Shown in pieces: positions 1 to 11,006 of a stretch of 64,000 bases of DNA (position 1 is the stretch's first letter; each line of letters begins with the position of its first letter). Below the pieces are notes generated by a model, which saw only the letters and a program-made list of their open reading frames with translations, did not search any database and was not told where the DNA came from. This DNA is from Polytrichum commune (Eukaryota; Streptophyta; Polytrichopsida; Polytrichales; Polytrichaceae): assembly GCA_950295325.1 (NCBI GenBank), contig OX485805.1:20201501-20265500 (forward strand), given 5' to 3'. The position numbers and the translations under genes are program-made.

Positions 1-229
1 TACAGTTTCAGGGTTGCATCCATCTTTCTTTGCATGCCAAGACTGATACTCAACTCTTCCAGTTCTTCTATCAATGATCTGGGATATGAATGGTCCTTAA
101 CAAGTATATCTTGTGCCCACCAACTTATTTTATGTATCTGGCAAATAAAGTTGCCTTGTTTAACTCTGGAAATGTATGTACAATAATTTAAGAAGTCCTG
201 TACCAATATGGTCAGCAATAATCGGTACG

Positions 230-590
230 GTAATCTCCTAAGGCATGTGGTGGGTTTGTGGTTACTTTTCTTAATCGGACCCCTAGATTTGATTGGTATT
301 TGGTTTGGTGAGGATCAAAGAGAAAACATCATAAACAAACTTGTTCAAATGAGATTGGACTATGTCATCAAGCATTCACAATTACTTTACACTCAATAGT
401 GAACGCCACTGGGAGAACTTAGGTATCCGGTTAAGAAACCAACAAATATGCACTTCTTATAATCACAAGCATGGTAGGTCTCCTACTCAATCCAGTTTCT
501 GTGTATGTTTCATCATAGATTTATCAATGCAACACAAGTTTTTTTGTGTGTAAAACTAATCAATAGAAATTGGAGAACATGGAAAACGAA
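230..590 (+). repeat. Dispersed repeat family A, copy 1
   Basis: This stretch matches 28015-28345 over most of its length. Shared blocks include a TTTCTTAATC.. start, a TATTTGGTT(T/C)G(A/G)TG(A/G)GGATCAAA block, a CACTCAATAGTGAAC-like block and a CAATGCAACA(C/T)(A/G) block. Weaker, partial matches occur near 6690-6830, 30110-30280 and 53240-53400. No terminal repeats or coding capacity were seen, so this is probably a fragment of an old transposon of unknown class. Short reading frames inside it are not conserved between copies. Confidence 0.6.
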
Positions 591-1430
591 AACCAAATAG
601 CATCCACATATCTTAGATGTTCTTGAAGAGAGTACCACTTGCAGAGATGTTCACTTGCAGATTTTAATTTGACTATGAATGCATAGTTGCATTATTCATA
701 CAGAGATTATACTTCAAGGAATATATATGCATTATTGAGACTTCTTTCTTTCTTTCTTTCTTACTTGCTTTTTTTTAAACATCCTGCGACAAAACAGGTA
801 TTTTCGTTTGTTTTGTTCTCCAGTGTTCAGTAATGTTTAGTTTCTGCAGTGACAAGTGCACAAGGACATCTAATGAAGGCATTATTCATCAATACCATGA
901 CACAGCCCATCTCAGTTTAGGGTTTAGGGTTCCTTTCAATCATCTCACAAGGTTCCTTTCAATCATATGGACTCGTGACTTTTAGCATTAAAGTTCTCTC
1001 AGAAAGCTTTTCTGTTAATGTATTAATTACTTTTAAATGACCTTTTCCCCTCCATGTCTAAGCAATAAGGTCCTGCCGTTTTTACGCTTCAATGTTCAAT
1101 GTGGTTTTACAGACTATTGAAGTTACCAGGTCTGACATTTGACAAGTCATGTAACTGGACCACACCAAAATGAGTAATTGCAGGTGCCCTGACACTTTTA
1201 ACTTAGCTAGAGTGAATGCTCAATTCCTGTTTCCGTCGATATTATTCATCAGGTCCAAGGTTTGCATTTTGCAGTTTTCAATAACCAGTGTTGCGTGGAG
1301 GGGTCTTAAGTGGTGACTTCTCTAGACCAGCTCACTTCTCCTAGAATAGGAACACGCCATCAATACAAGCTGATCAGCAGATCCAGACCAAGGCCATAGC
1401 CACTTTCTCTTTAATTTTCAGAGCTCACAT
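591..1430. other. AT-rich intergenic DNA, no gene seen
   Basis: I see no coding region, RNA gene or repeat with definable ends. A TTTC microsatellite lies near 742-765. Two adjoining telomere-like TTTAGGG units at 916-931 are too few to mean anything. Confidence 0.6.
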
Positions 1431-1434
1431 TATT

Positions 1435-1620
1435 GAGTTTTCACTATCAAAGTGAAGATTCTCGTGCTCATTAAATGATCATATAGCTTTCTTCAATATT
1501 ACTGTATGCTAACTATTGAGCTTAGAATAGTTACCCTATTTTAACATGTAGTCCAACCTCTTTTTATCACACGTCTTATTGATATTCGATCTTGGAGTCG
1601 TACCAAACCACATACTGCTC
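1435..1620 (+). repeat. Dispersed repeat family B, copy 1
   Basis: Matches 2205-2395 and, more weakly, 40600-40745. Shared blocks are a GAAGATTCTCGTG segment, a TTGAG(C/T)TTAGAATAGTTA segment, ATGTAGTCCAA(C/T)CTCTTT and AACCACATAC. The order of the blocks is kept between copies. No ends or coding capacity can be defined. It is a diverged interspersed repeat of unknown class. Confidence 0.55.
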
Positions 1621-2204
1621 CAACATACATGTCCTGATGAGAAAAAGTAACTGAGTAACGGTTGTCTACCTAACGTATAATTCATATTGCTTCCAGTGTC
1701 CAGAGAAGCCAAACAAACAAACGGATTGCGTCACCAGTTTCACGCCAAAGTTTGAAATCTTCACCTAGTCTAACGAAGACTTTTGCAAACATATCTCACT
1801 CTCGAACTTATCTTCTAGAGGGCTCATATCTGCTACTTCCAGACTGGGTGTTGTTGCAGACATACAATACTGGTGTTGATTTGAACCAACGGGATAGCAT
1901 AGTCAGCACAGGTCGCTAGCTTAGTTATTAATGTGGCAGAGGAAGTACCAGTGCCATGGCATGTCAGGGCACTTCCTTCAGGCTCAATCCTGTCACAGAT
2001 CTGCTGCTTATGCGAGCATCCACATGCGCTTAGAACTGGGTTCTGCCAAGCAGACCGAAGCGAAGATAACTTAGATGTGCCTAATTCGGATACGTTTCTA
2101 TGTGCACCCAATTCTAGTGAGATATGAATCACGTCATAGTTAGTGCAAGATAATTCGCAGATCCAAATCGAGCCTGTAAACCATTAGATTTTGTAAGTTT
2201 TTGG

Positions 2205-2395
2205 AGCTCGTATGAATATCGTGTTCATTTTCAAACTGAAGATTCTCGTGTTTATGAAGTGACAATACAAGTCCCTTCCAATTATGTTGATTGTTGAGTT
2301 TAGAATAGTTAACATATTCTGAGTATGTAGTCCAATCTCTTTCAAATATGTGTTTTTTTTATGCACGTTTTTAGATCCACACCTAACCACATACC
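2205..2395 (+). repeat. Dispersed repeat family B, copy 2
   Basis: Second copy of the repeat at 1435-1620, in the same orientation, with the same ordered blocks (GAAGATTCTCGTG, TTGAGTTTAGAATAGTTA, ATGTAGTCCAATCTCTTT, AACCACATAC). The DNA between the two copies (1621-2204) shows nothing recognisable. The open frames there on either strand are short and have no family resemblance. Confidence 0.55.
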
Positions 2396-2399
2396 CACT

Positions 2400-3901
2400 G
2401 AACTATAGGTCTTCAAATTATGTTTTGTTGGAACTACCACTATCAACATATGAGTCCTCGACAATCATCTTGTGTGTGTGACAAGAACACGTATATCTAT
2501 CATTGTTGATGATTTGCATTTATTCTGGTGACATAGGATGAATTCTAGCAATGGCTAGGATTCATATGCCTGTAGTGTAAACATGTCTACCTTAGTAGTC
2601 CCTATAAATAATTCAAAGTAAGTTAGGCCTCGTGTTTTTTACTACACAAAAATTTCCCTTCCTAACCTTGGATCCTCCCCTTTACAACAAGTGAACATTA
2701 TGTGTTATTATGTGAAAAAGGCTCAAAGAGTTCCTTCAACCTTAATCATGTCATGTATCTACTTATACGAGTTCAAAGTTGGTTATTACCAACCATCCCT
2801 AGTAAGCTACACCATCTATGGTATTTAGTGTCGCTTAATATTCGAAGTTATGGAATGCTATAATTTTCTTGCCAAGAATGTAGCTTTTCACCAAGTCATA
2901 CAACCTAATTAATGTTTTGTGGTAATAAATGAAAGCTATAGTGAGAAGTTCTAGCCCTGCATAATTCCAAATAGTAAGTGTCACTTAATACCATGAACAC
3001 TGTAGTCCTTTGCAATAACCTTAAGTAAGTTGCACTTTAAATTGTCCCTTCAAAGTTTCTACGTCCTAAACTTGAAACATGTTTTACATTTATTTCTAGT
3101 TTATTTGACATCATAATTAGCTTTGAAGACCATGAATTAGTCTAGTCCAAGTCATTTGACATGAAACAACCACAAACCTATAGAGGGGGAGGGGGCCAAA
3201 GTTTTTTTGTTGGATGGATGAGAGGCGCGCTTGTATATAAAATGGCAAGCATTTGAGGTGTTAAAGATCAACAAAGACTTATGTCACATCAACACCGGAT
3301 GACAATTCAAGGGTTTTGTGAGATGTGCCACATTATGAATTCACATACAATGCATGCATCGAGCAATATCATGCCATTACATGAGTGCAATCATTTGCTC
3401 ATTCATTTTAAGGGGATTTTGAACGTACCTTCGTTATTAAACTGAACTCGGTGTGGTGTCTAAACTTGTGGTGTAGCATAACATGCCTCCAACCTTCATA
3501 CAATATACTACATTGGACCACTGGTAGCCCAAGTATCATGCTCGTTCAAGGTTGGCGTCACTCCAAAGTTTATGCTTGCAGCCTTAGGGCTCTCAAACTT
3601 GTCATCTTTGCCATTGGTGTATTTTGCCGCATGGCTCAATGTTGCGCCTTGAGCTAAGCCACATCACAAAGTGACAACTAATACGTTGCCATGTTGAGGA
3701 AAGTTCTCTCCTTGCTCTTCTTCCACAAATTATAGTGGGAGAAACTTTAAGATGGAACAGAACAAAACCTCCTCCTTCCTAACAATACTCATATATTACA
3801 TCAATTGTTGTATAATAAAACTCATGCCCTAAAAGGAATACTAGCGTGCAGCCAAAGAAACTTTTCATTCATGCTTGCTCCCAAAGAATACGACATCTAT
3901 G

Positions 3902-3932
<31 letters not shown>

Positions 3933-4440
3933 GAATGACCCCCTCAACCTAAAAAACGGACACCAACCTTCCAAAAGAAAAGACTTCCCACCCAGTTAGC
4001 CGACGTGAAGCAACCCATGACTCCAACCCTCCATCCTCTACCTCGGGCACTAAACAATGTCACCGAGTTAGCCTACTTTGATAAGTGAGTCGCCGACGCT
4101 TCAATCCATATGCACATACACATACACAGGTCGCTCATGATCCGTTGAAGATTGCAGAGACACAGATTTGCTTACATGCAAAGTACACATGGGGCATGAT
4201 TGGGCCTTTCCTCCACAACATCATCTTAAGTTAAATCAAATCCAAACCAAACAGATGAAGTACAACAACACTTAGTGTGGGAAATTGGGGGCCTGATCAG
4301 GTGGGCCTAAACACGGTCCGCACAGCTTAACAAGAAAGACTAGTGTATGTCGTATCATAAAGCATCCAAAGATCGGGCAGTGAGATAGATAGATGGGAGC
4401 TGATGATAAGCCAGTACACTATACTTCACAGCTTCTCACA
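2400..4440. other. Intergenic DNA, no gene seen
   Basis: No coding region is supported. A (TA)n microsatellite spans about 3907-3931. The remainder is unique-looking AT-rich sequence with only short, uncharacterised open frames. Confidence 0.6.
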
Positions 4441-4465
4441 TATAACACGGGCAGCGGCCGGCATG

Positions 4466-4473
4466 CTTTTTTC

Positions 4474-4506
<33 letters not shown>

Positions 4507-4625
4507 CCATTGTCACTGCCTGATTAGGCTTTTGGAATACGCGATCCTTGTAAGTAAGTAAGTAAAGTAAAGTAGAGTAAAGTAAGCAAAGGACCCCAGG
4601 CTGCCTGCCTGCCTGCCTGCCTGAG
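4466..4625. repeat. Compound TGCC / AAGT / CTGC microsatellite
   Basis: Two runs of the tetranucleotide TGCC (about 4477-4508 and 4600-4622) flank an AAGT/AAAGT run (about 4551-4587). All three are simple-sequence repeats within about 160 bp. No gene is associated. Confidence 0.9.
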
Positions 4626-4816
4626 ATGCACTCATAAAATTTGAATCGCTTCGGCCTTTATTATTGTTCCAATGTACTCCGACAAAAGGTACACAGGTGA
4701 CTTAAGAGGAAGAGGGGAGGGCTCCCAGTCTCCATCGGGACACCCCGGTTGCCACGAGTGTAAATTTGAGGGTCATCATTGTAAGTAAGGTTTGCATCGG
4801 CACTTGAAGGGCGGCC

Positions 4817-6435
4817 ACTATTTTGCCCTGTGTGGAAGTAGTATTCACTTCTACCTACTTCGCATGCTAAGTTGTTAAGGTGAGGTACGGTTAGGTGCTA
4901 AGGTCGAGGCATGCATGGTCGGCCATGTCCATTTAACCGCTCACGAGGGTACCTGTAATGCCGACATGGATGAGATCTACGTGTTTTTAGGCGAACGGAG
5001 TTAAGGTTTGTGTATGTGGCGGAGCCCAACATTTTCCTTTAAATTGCACCCATACCCAGACCATGCCCATCAGCAGCGACCCATGCCCACCCATAGCATG
5101 ACATGTGTGCACCCATGCCCACACATATAACATGACATGTGCCCACCCATGCCCACCCATAACATGACATGTGCCCACCCATGCCCACCCATGCCCACCC
5201 ATGCTATTCAAATTGCACCCATGTATTCAAAAATTGTGTAATGTGTAATTTTTTCCTCTCACTCCCTACCACTTTACAACATCCTCTCTATCTTGAGTTT
5301 TGGAATCCTCTTGGCAAGACTGGGTTTGAGGTAGGGTGGGAAAAGTAGAAGCACAAAAAAGAGACAAAAAAGAGACCGAGGATTCTTGGGAGCCCAGGGA
5401 CACACTCAAGAAGGAGGAGGAGGAGAACAAGAAGAAGACACACTGAAGGATGGACTCACCTTACTGGGTGAAGGTGATTTGGTGCTCTTACCCTCGAAAG
5501 CATTGAATGAGAGCTCATTTAATGACCCCTTCCAATATGCTTTGCTTTAGCCCATGCTCACCCATGAACAATAATATCGCACCCATGCCCACCCAAAACC
5601 CATGGGCATGGGCATGGGTATGGGCACCCAATGTAGGGCTATGGTATGTGGTGGTGGCTTGTGATTGATTACCTTCGTAAGAATTCTAACACTGACACTA
5701 TTTTGCCTTGTGTGAAAGTGGTATTCACTTCTACCAACTTCTCATGCTAAGTTGTTGAGCTAAGGTACGTTTAGGTGTTAAGGGCGAGGCATAGCCGGCC
5801 GTGTCCATTTAATTACTCACGAGGGTACCTGTAGTGCCGACACAAATGAGATCTACATGTTTTTAGGCAAACGGAGTTAAGGTTTGTGTATGTGGTGATG
5901 GCTTGTGATTGATTACCTTTGTAAGAGTTCTGACACTGACACTCTTTTGCCTTGTGTGAAAGTAGTATTCGTTGCTACCTACTTGTCATGTTAAGTTGTT
6001 AACCTAAGGTACGTTTAGGTGCTAAGGTCGAGGCATGCATAGTCGACCATGTCCATTTAATTGCTCACGAGGGTACATGTAATGCCGACATGGATGAGAT
6101 CCACCTGTTTTTAGGCGAACGGAGTTAAGGTTTGTGTATGTGATGGTGGCTTGTGATTGATTACCTTCGTAAGAGTTCTGACACTGACCATTATTTTGCC
6201 CTGTGTGAAAGTGGTATTCATTGCTACCTACTTGTCATGCTAAGTTGTTAAGCTAAGGTGCGTTTAGGTGCTAAGGTCAAGGCATCCGTAGTCGACCGTG
6301 TCCATTTAACTGCTCACTAGGGTACCTACAATGCCGACATGGATGAGATCTATATATTTTTACGGTGAACAAAGTTAAGGTTTATGTATGTGGTGGTGGC
6401 TTGTCATTGATTAACTTCGTAAGAATTTGGATATT
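4817..6435 (+). repeat. Tandem array 1, four units of about 245 bp
   Basis: Four direct copies each begin near ACTATTTTGCC and run through a TCATGCTAAGTTGTT block, a GAGGGTACCTGTAATGCCGAC block and a GGTTTGTGTATGTGGTGGTG block. They start at about 4817, 5696, 5939 and 6189. The first is 247 bp long once the 624-bp insert and one copy of its 8-bp TSD are removed. Copies are roughly 80-90% alike by eye. No open frame is preserved across units, so the array is probably non-coding. Confidence 0.85.
5020..5643. mobile_element. Non-autonomous hAT-type element with 8-bp TSD
   Basis: A 624-bp insert interrupts the first unit of the surrounding tandem array. It is flanked by perfect 8-bp direct repeats GTATGTGG (5012-5019 and 5644-5651). 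Its ends are imperfect inverted repeats, CGGAGCCCAACATT on the left and CATAGCCCTACATT read inward from the right, 11 of 14 matching. Removing the insert and one GTATGTGG restores the sequence found in the neighbouring units. An 8-bp TSD with short terminal inverted repeats is the hAT signature (family knowledge). The inside has many CCCATG/CCCACCCATG motifs on one strand, as expected of hAT subterminal repeats, and no transposase frame. Confidence 0.8.
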
Positions 6436-7610
6436 GTCGTAATCAAGAATTAGCATCTAGATGAGCGGTTATGAGTTTACCTTTAAATTTACTTTGTGTT
6501 CCTCTAAACTATACCACTTCAAAATTTGTAGCAATTTCCATATTCATGAAAACAAATTTGGAAAAAAAAAAAAAGACATTTCCCTTAGAATTTTTTTCTC
6601 TTAACAAGAAAAAAAATCCCCAACTATTTCTCCTCCTAAACATATGCAAAATCTCTTATTTTATCGGTTATAGAGGCCTCAACCTTAGCCGGTTAATTTT
6701 CTCAATCAAACACTTATGTTTGTTTGGTGTGTGGTTAGGCAAGCAACAAAGAACAAACTTTATGAAGACAATTGTTTGAAAGAGATTAGACAAATTCTTC
6801 AAATTTTTATAATTTTTCCACACTTGATAGTGTACAAAATTGGAAGCAATTGTGTATTCATGTAAAGAATGAACAAATATGTGCATCCGATCGTACGGAT
6901 TGATATATTCATTCAATTATGAACAAAATTCTCACTACAATAAATAATAATACATTCATATACATTGTACAATAAAGTAACTATGAGCATGATTTGGATT
7001 TGCCAATCATCTTGCACTAGTTGTGAGTTTTATATCCTAAAATAAGTGGGTGCACAGTTGAAAGTGTTTGCTTAAAGATCCGCTTATTTTGTAAATTATT
7101 TAAGCCTTATCTTGTCATTGTCTTAATAAAAACACTTGTATTTGATTGATATATGCAAAAGCTTGTAGGTTAAATTGGACACCAACATGACACATGCCAG
7201 GATAAAATCAAACTATATCTAAAAATATAGACACGATCCTAGATTCGATTACTAACACATTAGGAAAGCCATACACGGTGACCTAACAAGAAACATGCTC
7301 TTTGATTTAACCTCTTATAACTTTTACATCTCAACTATGATTCGGAACCTCGAATTGATAGCTTGCACAAGTTGCAATTCCCACTTCACTCAAATGTTTA
7401 AAATTTTGCTTAGAAGTGCCCATCGTAGGGCCGTGTGCCTTGATGAGGTCTAGGGCATGATGTTTTGCTATTTGGGATTGCCCCAAACAACCTTGTTTAG
7501 GGAAAGGGGGTCAAGGAAGAACTTGCCCCTCATAGGTTTGTAGCTAATTCATCCTTATTTGAGCCCCGTTATAATCAGCCACGTGATGCTTATTCCATAG
7601 CCAAATCAAC
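6436..7610. other. AT-rich intergenic DNA, no gene seen
   Basis: No supported gene. A weak match to dispersed repeat family A lies at about 6690-6830 (a TTTTCTCAATCAAAC... GGTGTGTGGTTAGG stretch). The short open frames here have A/T-rich, low-complexity translations. Confidence 0.55.
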
Positions 7611-7832
7611 TAAGAGCGTCCCCACCAGCAGAGGTATAAGTCAGTTGAACGGCACTCTTGGAAATCCGGTGCCCAGGACGCCAAGTTCTAACGTCCACCA
7701 GTCGACGCTAACGCCATAAAGGGTGCCGGACCGGGCATTTGGGAGGAGCTCTTCGGGTATATTGGCCTTGGGTACCATGTTCTGCCCGCCAACGCCATCC
7801 GGCAGTTAGCCCAACTTTGGACTTATTCCACC

Positions 7833-9065
7833 ATGTCAGGAAGGGGGGGGGGTGTGCCTGCAACGAGTGGGAGGACCAAGAAGGGCAGGAACTTCTGCCC
7901 GGAGGAGGAAGAACAGTGTTGCCGAAGTTTTATGCATACTTCCACCGATGCCAAGAGAGGGATAGGGCAGAAGAATGCACAATTTTGGATCAATGTAGCA
8001 ACGCACTATGCTAGACACAAACCCGAGGGAAGAGCTAATCGTCATGCTAGGTCTCTAGAGACAAAATGGTCTGACATCAAGCAATCTGTCGCCAAGTTCA
8101 GTGGTTGCTATCAGTCAATGAGAGATCTGAATGAGAGTGAGAAGAGTGAGGATGATTTTGTATTAGATGCTATGAGCTTGTACAAGCAAAAATGTGGGAA
8201 GGCATTTGTTCTAAAACATTGCTGGTTGTTGTTAAAGAGCTATCCTAGGTTTGCGGCAATATTTATGGGCAAGCGAAATGGTAGAGGGTTTGATCTGCCC
8301 TCAAGAGAGGGGTTGCCTGTTGATCGTCGCGATCTGCTTTCTCCGAATGGCCAGGCTCCCTCCACCGAATCGCCACCTGCACAGACAAGACCACAGGGTG
8401 CTAAGTCGGCAAAAAACGAGCATGCACAAAGTAAGGGGAAGGAGCTAGTTTTGCGCGCTAATGCAAAAGCTACAACTGACTTTGTTGCAGCTACATTGAA
8501 GAAAGCTGAGCAAATTGCTCAGCAAAATGTTTTTAGCTTGTTTACAGTAGAGGATAAGAACATTACCTGTGACCTTGCTAGACAGTGGCTCCACCTCCGC
8601 AGGACCCAAGAGCTTGCAAAGCTCAAGGCACAGGTTGCTGCCGAAGTTGTTGCCTCCAACGAGCCTGCTCCTCCTCGGTTTGGAGTCTGCTCCAACACGC
8701 CTGTTGCACCTGCACCAACACAAGCATTAGGGTTTAGAGGAGATTTGAATGAAGAAGATGATGCTGATGATGATTGTGAGGATGATTCCTTCGACTTGTT
8801 TGCAGACAGGAGGAGGGTAGCTGATCTAAATGCTTTTGGGAATGACTTCGGCCAACCAGCTTCGGATCGTGATGAGGATACAACCACCATCTTAGATTCT
8901 CAACCTAATGACTTCGCAATTAACCCTTCCCCATCACAACGTCGACGATTCTCTGTTGATCTTCATAAAGTCTTTGGCCAGTTTTGGACCCCTGCAATTC
9001 GGGAACAGTTTGTACCTAGACAAATCTCCCCTCCATCCACATGGTTGCAGGGCTCAAGAATCTGA
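7833..9065 (+). CDS. Harbinger-associated Myb/SANT-like, NAM-associated-type protein
   Basis: A single uninterrupted 410-codon frame. Residues about 18-115 look like a trihelix/Myb-SANT-type DNA-binding region, with tryptophans in QFWINVATHY and LETKWSDIK, followed by a conserved CGKAFVLKHCWLLLKSYPRF segment (about 129-148). This is the pattern of plant proteins annotated 'glutathione S-transferase T3-like' or 'NAM-associated C-terminal domain', which are the second protein of PIF/Harbinger transposons. Residues about 200-290 are rich in Ala, Lys and Gln and probably helical. Residues about 300-360 are acidic (EEDDADDDCEDD). In this family the protein binds DNA and helps import and position the transposase. 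The start at 7833 lies beside a G-rich tract; a later Met is possible. The surrounding TIRs and TAA duplication support the transposon origin. Confidence is high for the family and lower for function. Confidence 0.75.
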   Translation: MSGRGGGVPATSGRTKKGRNFCPEEEEQCCRSFMHTSTDAKRGIGQKNAQFWINVATHYARHKPEGRANRHARSLETKWSDIKQSVAKFSGCYQSMRDLNESEKSEDDFVLDAMSLYKQKCGKAFVLKHCWLLLKSYPRFAAIFMGKRNGRGFDLPSREGLPVDRRDLLSPNGQAPSTESPPAQTRPQGAKSAKNEHAQSKGKELVLRANAKATTDFVAATLKKAEQIAQQNVFSLFTVEDKNITCDLARQWLHLRRTQELAKLKAQVAAEVVASNEPAPPRFGVCSNTPVAPAPTQALGFRGDLNEEDDADDDCEDDSFDLFADRRRVADLNAFGNDFGQPASDRDEDTTTILDSQPNDFAINPSPSQRRRFSVDLHKVFGQFWTPAIREQFVPRQISPPSTWLQGSRI

Positions 9066-9191
9066 ATTATGTATTTGTTAGAGTTAGGCTCATAATTATG
9101 TATTTGTATTCCTGATTTATGTCTGTAATTCATTAGTCTTAATTGGATTCCAATGTGCAATGTTATGCAACGTCTCTTCAAACGCGGCGTC

Positions 9192-9318
9192 AACAAACAC
9201 AAACACAAACACAAACACAAACTCAAACACAAACTCAAATTCAAACTCAAATTCAAACTCAAATTCAAACACAAACACAAACACAAACACAAACACAAAC
9301 ACAAACACAAACACAAAC
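9192..9318 (+). repeat. CAAACA-type hexamer tract
   Basis: About 125 bp of tandem CAAACA, with CAAACT and CAAATT variants in the middle, almost free of G on the plus strand. It lies 3' of the Harbinger accessory gene. Long frames across it in every phase are products of the repeat (runs of Thr-Gln, Lys-His, Asn-Thr, Phe-Val) and not genes. Confidence 0.95.
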
Positions 9319-9589
9319 CACGCCACGCTCCAGCTCCCTGGAGCTCCATAAATTTTTTCCTTTATACCTGCAACTTGGGATTTGACAACGGTTATGGGAC
9401 CATGTAATCATTGGCAGAGTCCTGGCTTATGCTGAAATTGTAACGCTTCAATTTGTGTGCATGCTCACACACTTGCCAACTCGCTCAAGCTTCTGAAACC
9501 ACTGTCTCGAGTTGAAGAAATAATTGGAGACGAGAAGAAAAAATCTAACAAAGTCATATCTTCTGGAGGACTGTATAGAGAGGAATATA

Positions 9590-9699
9590 CCCCAGTTTAG
9601 CGAAGGAGAACCCTAAGGATGTCAACATGATGTAACCGGTTGGACTTGCAAACACTAGGATCTCAACCGATCATGCCTAAAACTCTCCATGATCACTGC
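9590..9699 (-). repeat. Fragment related to the hAT MITE at 32052-32260
   Basis: Read on the minus strand, this matches the left half of the hAT-type MITE at 32052-32260: CAGTGATCATGGAGAG terminus, GATCGGTTGAGATCCTAGTG, CCAACCGGTTACAT, TGTTGACATCC and AAACTGGGGTAT. The other end is too diverged to place, so no TSD is claimed. It lies inside the Harbinger-type element 7614-11003, so it was either inserted there later or carried along. Confidence 0.6.
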
Positions 9700-10749
9700 G
9701 TCGGGGTCTTCAGAGTGGCCTTCGGTGTCGAATCAACTAACAGTGTCGAATATTTGAGTTCGTATTATTTTAAGGTTTTTTGTGTATGCAGTTATCCCCA
9801 CTCACATGTATTGGGCATTTTTTCCTTTCCTTTCCTTTCCCTTCCTTTACCAGACCGTGTCCCGAACTCATGGGCATCATCATCTATTATACTATGTCCC
9901 AAATTATTGCGACGCCACAAATTACCACTTCGGAGGTATAAAGTATGTGGTCCGAGTATACTCTGTACAGAGATCGCGACATTCTTGGCTCTCCACTAAT
10001 AAGGATCGCTACATTTTGGAGAATTTTTGGTTGTGGACCCTAGTAGTGCAAACCCAACGTACGGCCTTTATCCTACTACTGCACACAAAAGAAAGAAGAG
10101 ACCAGGGTTCTACAGTCGAACATCGTTAATATGACACCCTCAATATTACGACACATTTTTTGCAAGACCCAACTTTTTAATTTCAAAACTCCCTCTTTTA
10201 TATGAGTACAACGCTCGATAATACGACATTTAGAATCTCCGTTGTATCATATTATAGAGATAAGTTAATGCTAAAATTCCTTTCATCTATATTATGTACA
10301 TCTAAAATACATTTTTTTTCACTTGGGTACTACTTGGAAAACTGCACTTATCATTGGGAACTTAATGAGAATTAGGGTTATTAGTATAGAATGGACATGG
10401 TTGATGTTGGTCCACCTACATTAAAGCTTAGTGATGCTAAATGTCATGCATCATTGGTTGTCTAGTTTCTTATTAAATAATTCTTTGGTGTGAATGGAAT
10501 TATTAATTTTCGAAACTTAGTAGGGAATTTAGATAAGATGATAGTTGCTAACTTGAGTAGGCAACACCCAAGGTCTTTGAACTCCTATTTCAAGAGTTCT
10601 TGAGAAAACTCATTGTGTATTTTCTGCCTAAGCTGCTAGTAACCCACGGTAGAAGCATTGCAAGTCCACTATTGGCTTTGGAAGCACACGAGCAATGGAG
10701 ATGAATTAGTTAATCAGTGAATTAGTTAACAAGGGATTTTAGTATATTT

Positions 10750-10990
10750 CCGGGCGGAGAACCGAAAGGGATCGGGTAGGGAATCGGGCAACACATCGGG
10801 CACGGAATCGGTATCCGGGCAAGACATCGGGCAAGGCTAATGGAATCGGGCAAGGGGGTAATACCTGGCGGGGGCCGGCCTCGAAGAGGGGCATGTACCC
10901 GAGCTAGTGGGCTCCAACAATATGTCAGGTAAACCCACACTATGCCCGGGGTGCCACCGGTGCAATTATGCCCGGGGCGGTGCCCGGTCT
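10750..10990 (+). repeat. GC-rich subterminal CGGGCA-type repeats of the Harbinger element
   Basis: The last 250 bp of the 7614-11003 element differ in composition from the AT-rich interior. Motifs such as ATCGGGCAA, TGCCCGGGG and GGTGCCCGG recur. Related GGTGCC/GGGCAT motifs occur just inside the left end (7670-7740). Clustered subterminal motifs are often transposase binding sites (general transposon knowledge). This role is inferred here. Confidence 0.55.
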
Positions 10991-11006
10991 GGTGGGGATG
11001 CTCTAA

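Larger units (their letters stand above)
7614..11003 (+). mobile_element. PIF/Harbinger-type DNA transposon, TSD TAA, transposase missing
   Basis: The element is bounded by a 15-bp terminal inverted repeat: GAGCGTCCCCACCAG at 7614-7628 and its complement ending at 11003 (GAGCATCCCCACCAG read inward), one mismatch. TAA flanks it on both sides (7611-7613 and 11004-11006). A TAA/TTA 3-bp TSD and a GAGCATC(C/T)CCA-like terminus are typical of plant PIF/Harbinger elements (family knowledge). It contains one convincing gene, a Myb/SANT-like accessory protein at 7833-9065, but no DDE transposase frame on either strand. It also holds a CAAACA repeat tract, a fragment of another transposon near 9590-9699 and GC-rich CGGGCA repeats before its right end. 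It is probably non-autonomous and depends on a transposase elsewhere. Confidence 0.85.

Noticed and set aside
916-931. TTTAGGGTTTAGGG telomere-like repeat
   Set aside because: Only two units; common by chance and in plant promoters.
4817-6435. CRISPR array
   Set aside because: Units are 245-bp contiguous repeats without spacers, in plant nuclear DNA.
9117-9407. Several low-complexity frames
   Set aside because: All are translations of the CAAACA tract.
10126-10265. Block starting CAGTCGAACATCGTTAATAT resembling a pogo/mariner end
   Set aside because: No matching second end or TA-flanked partner was found in the window.
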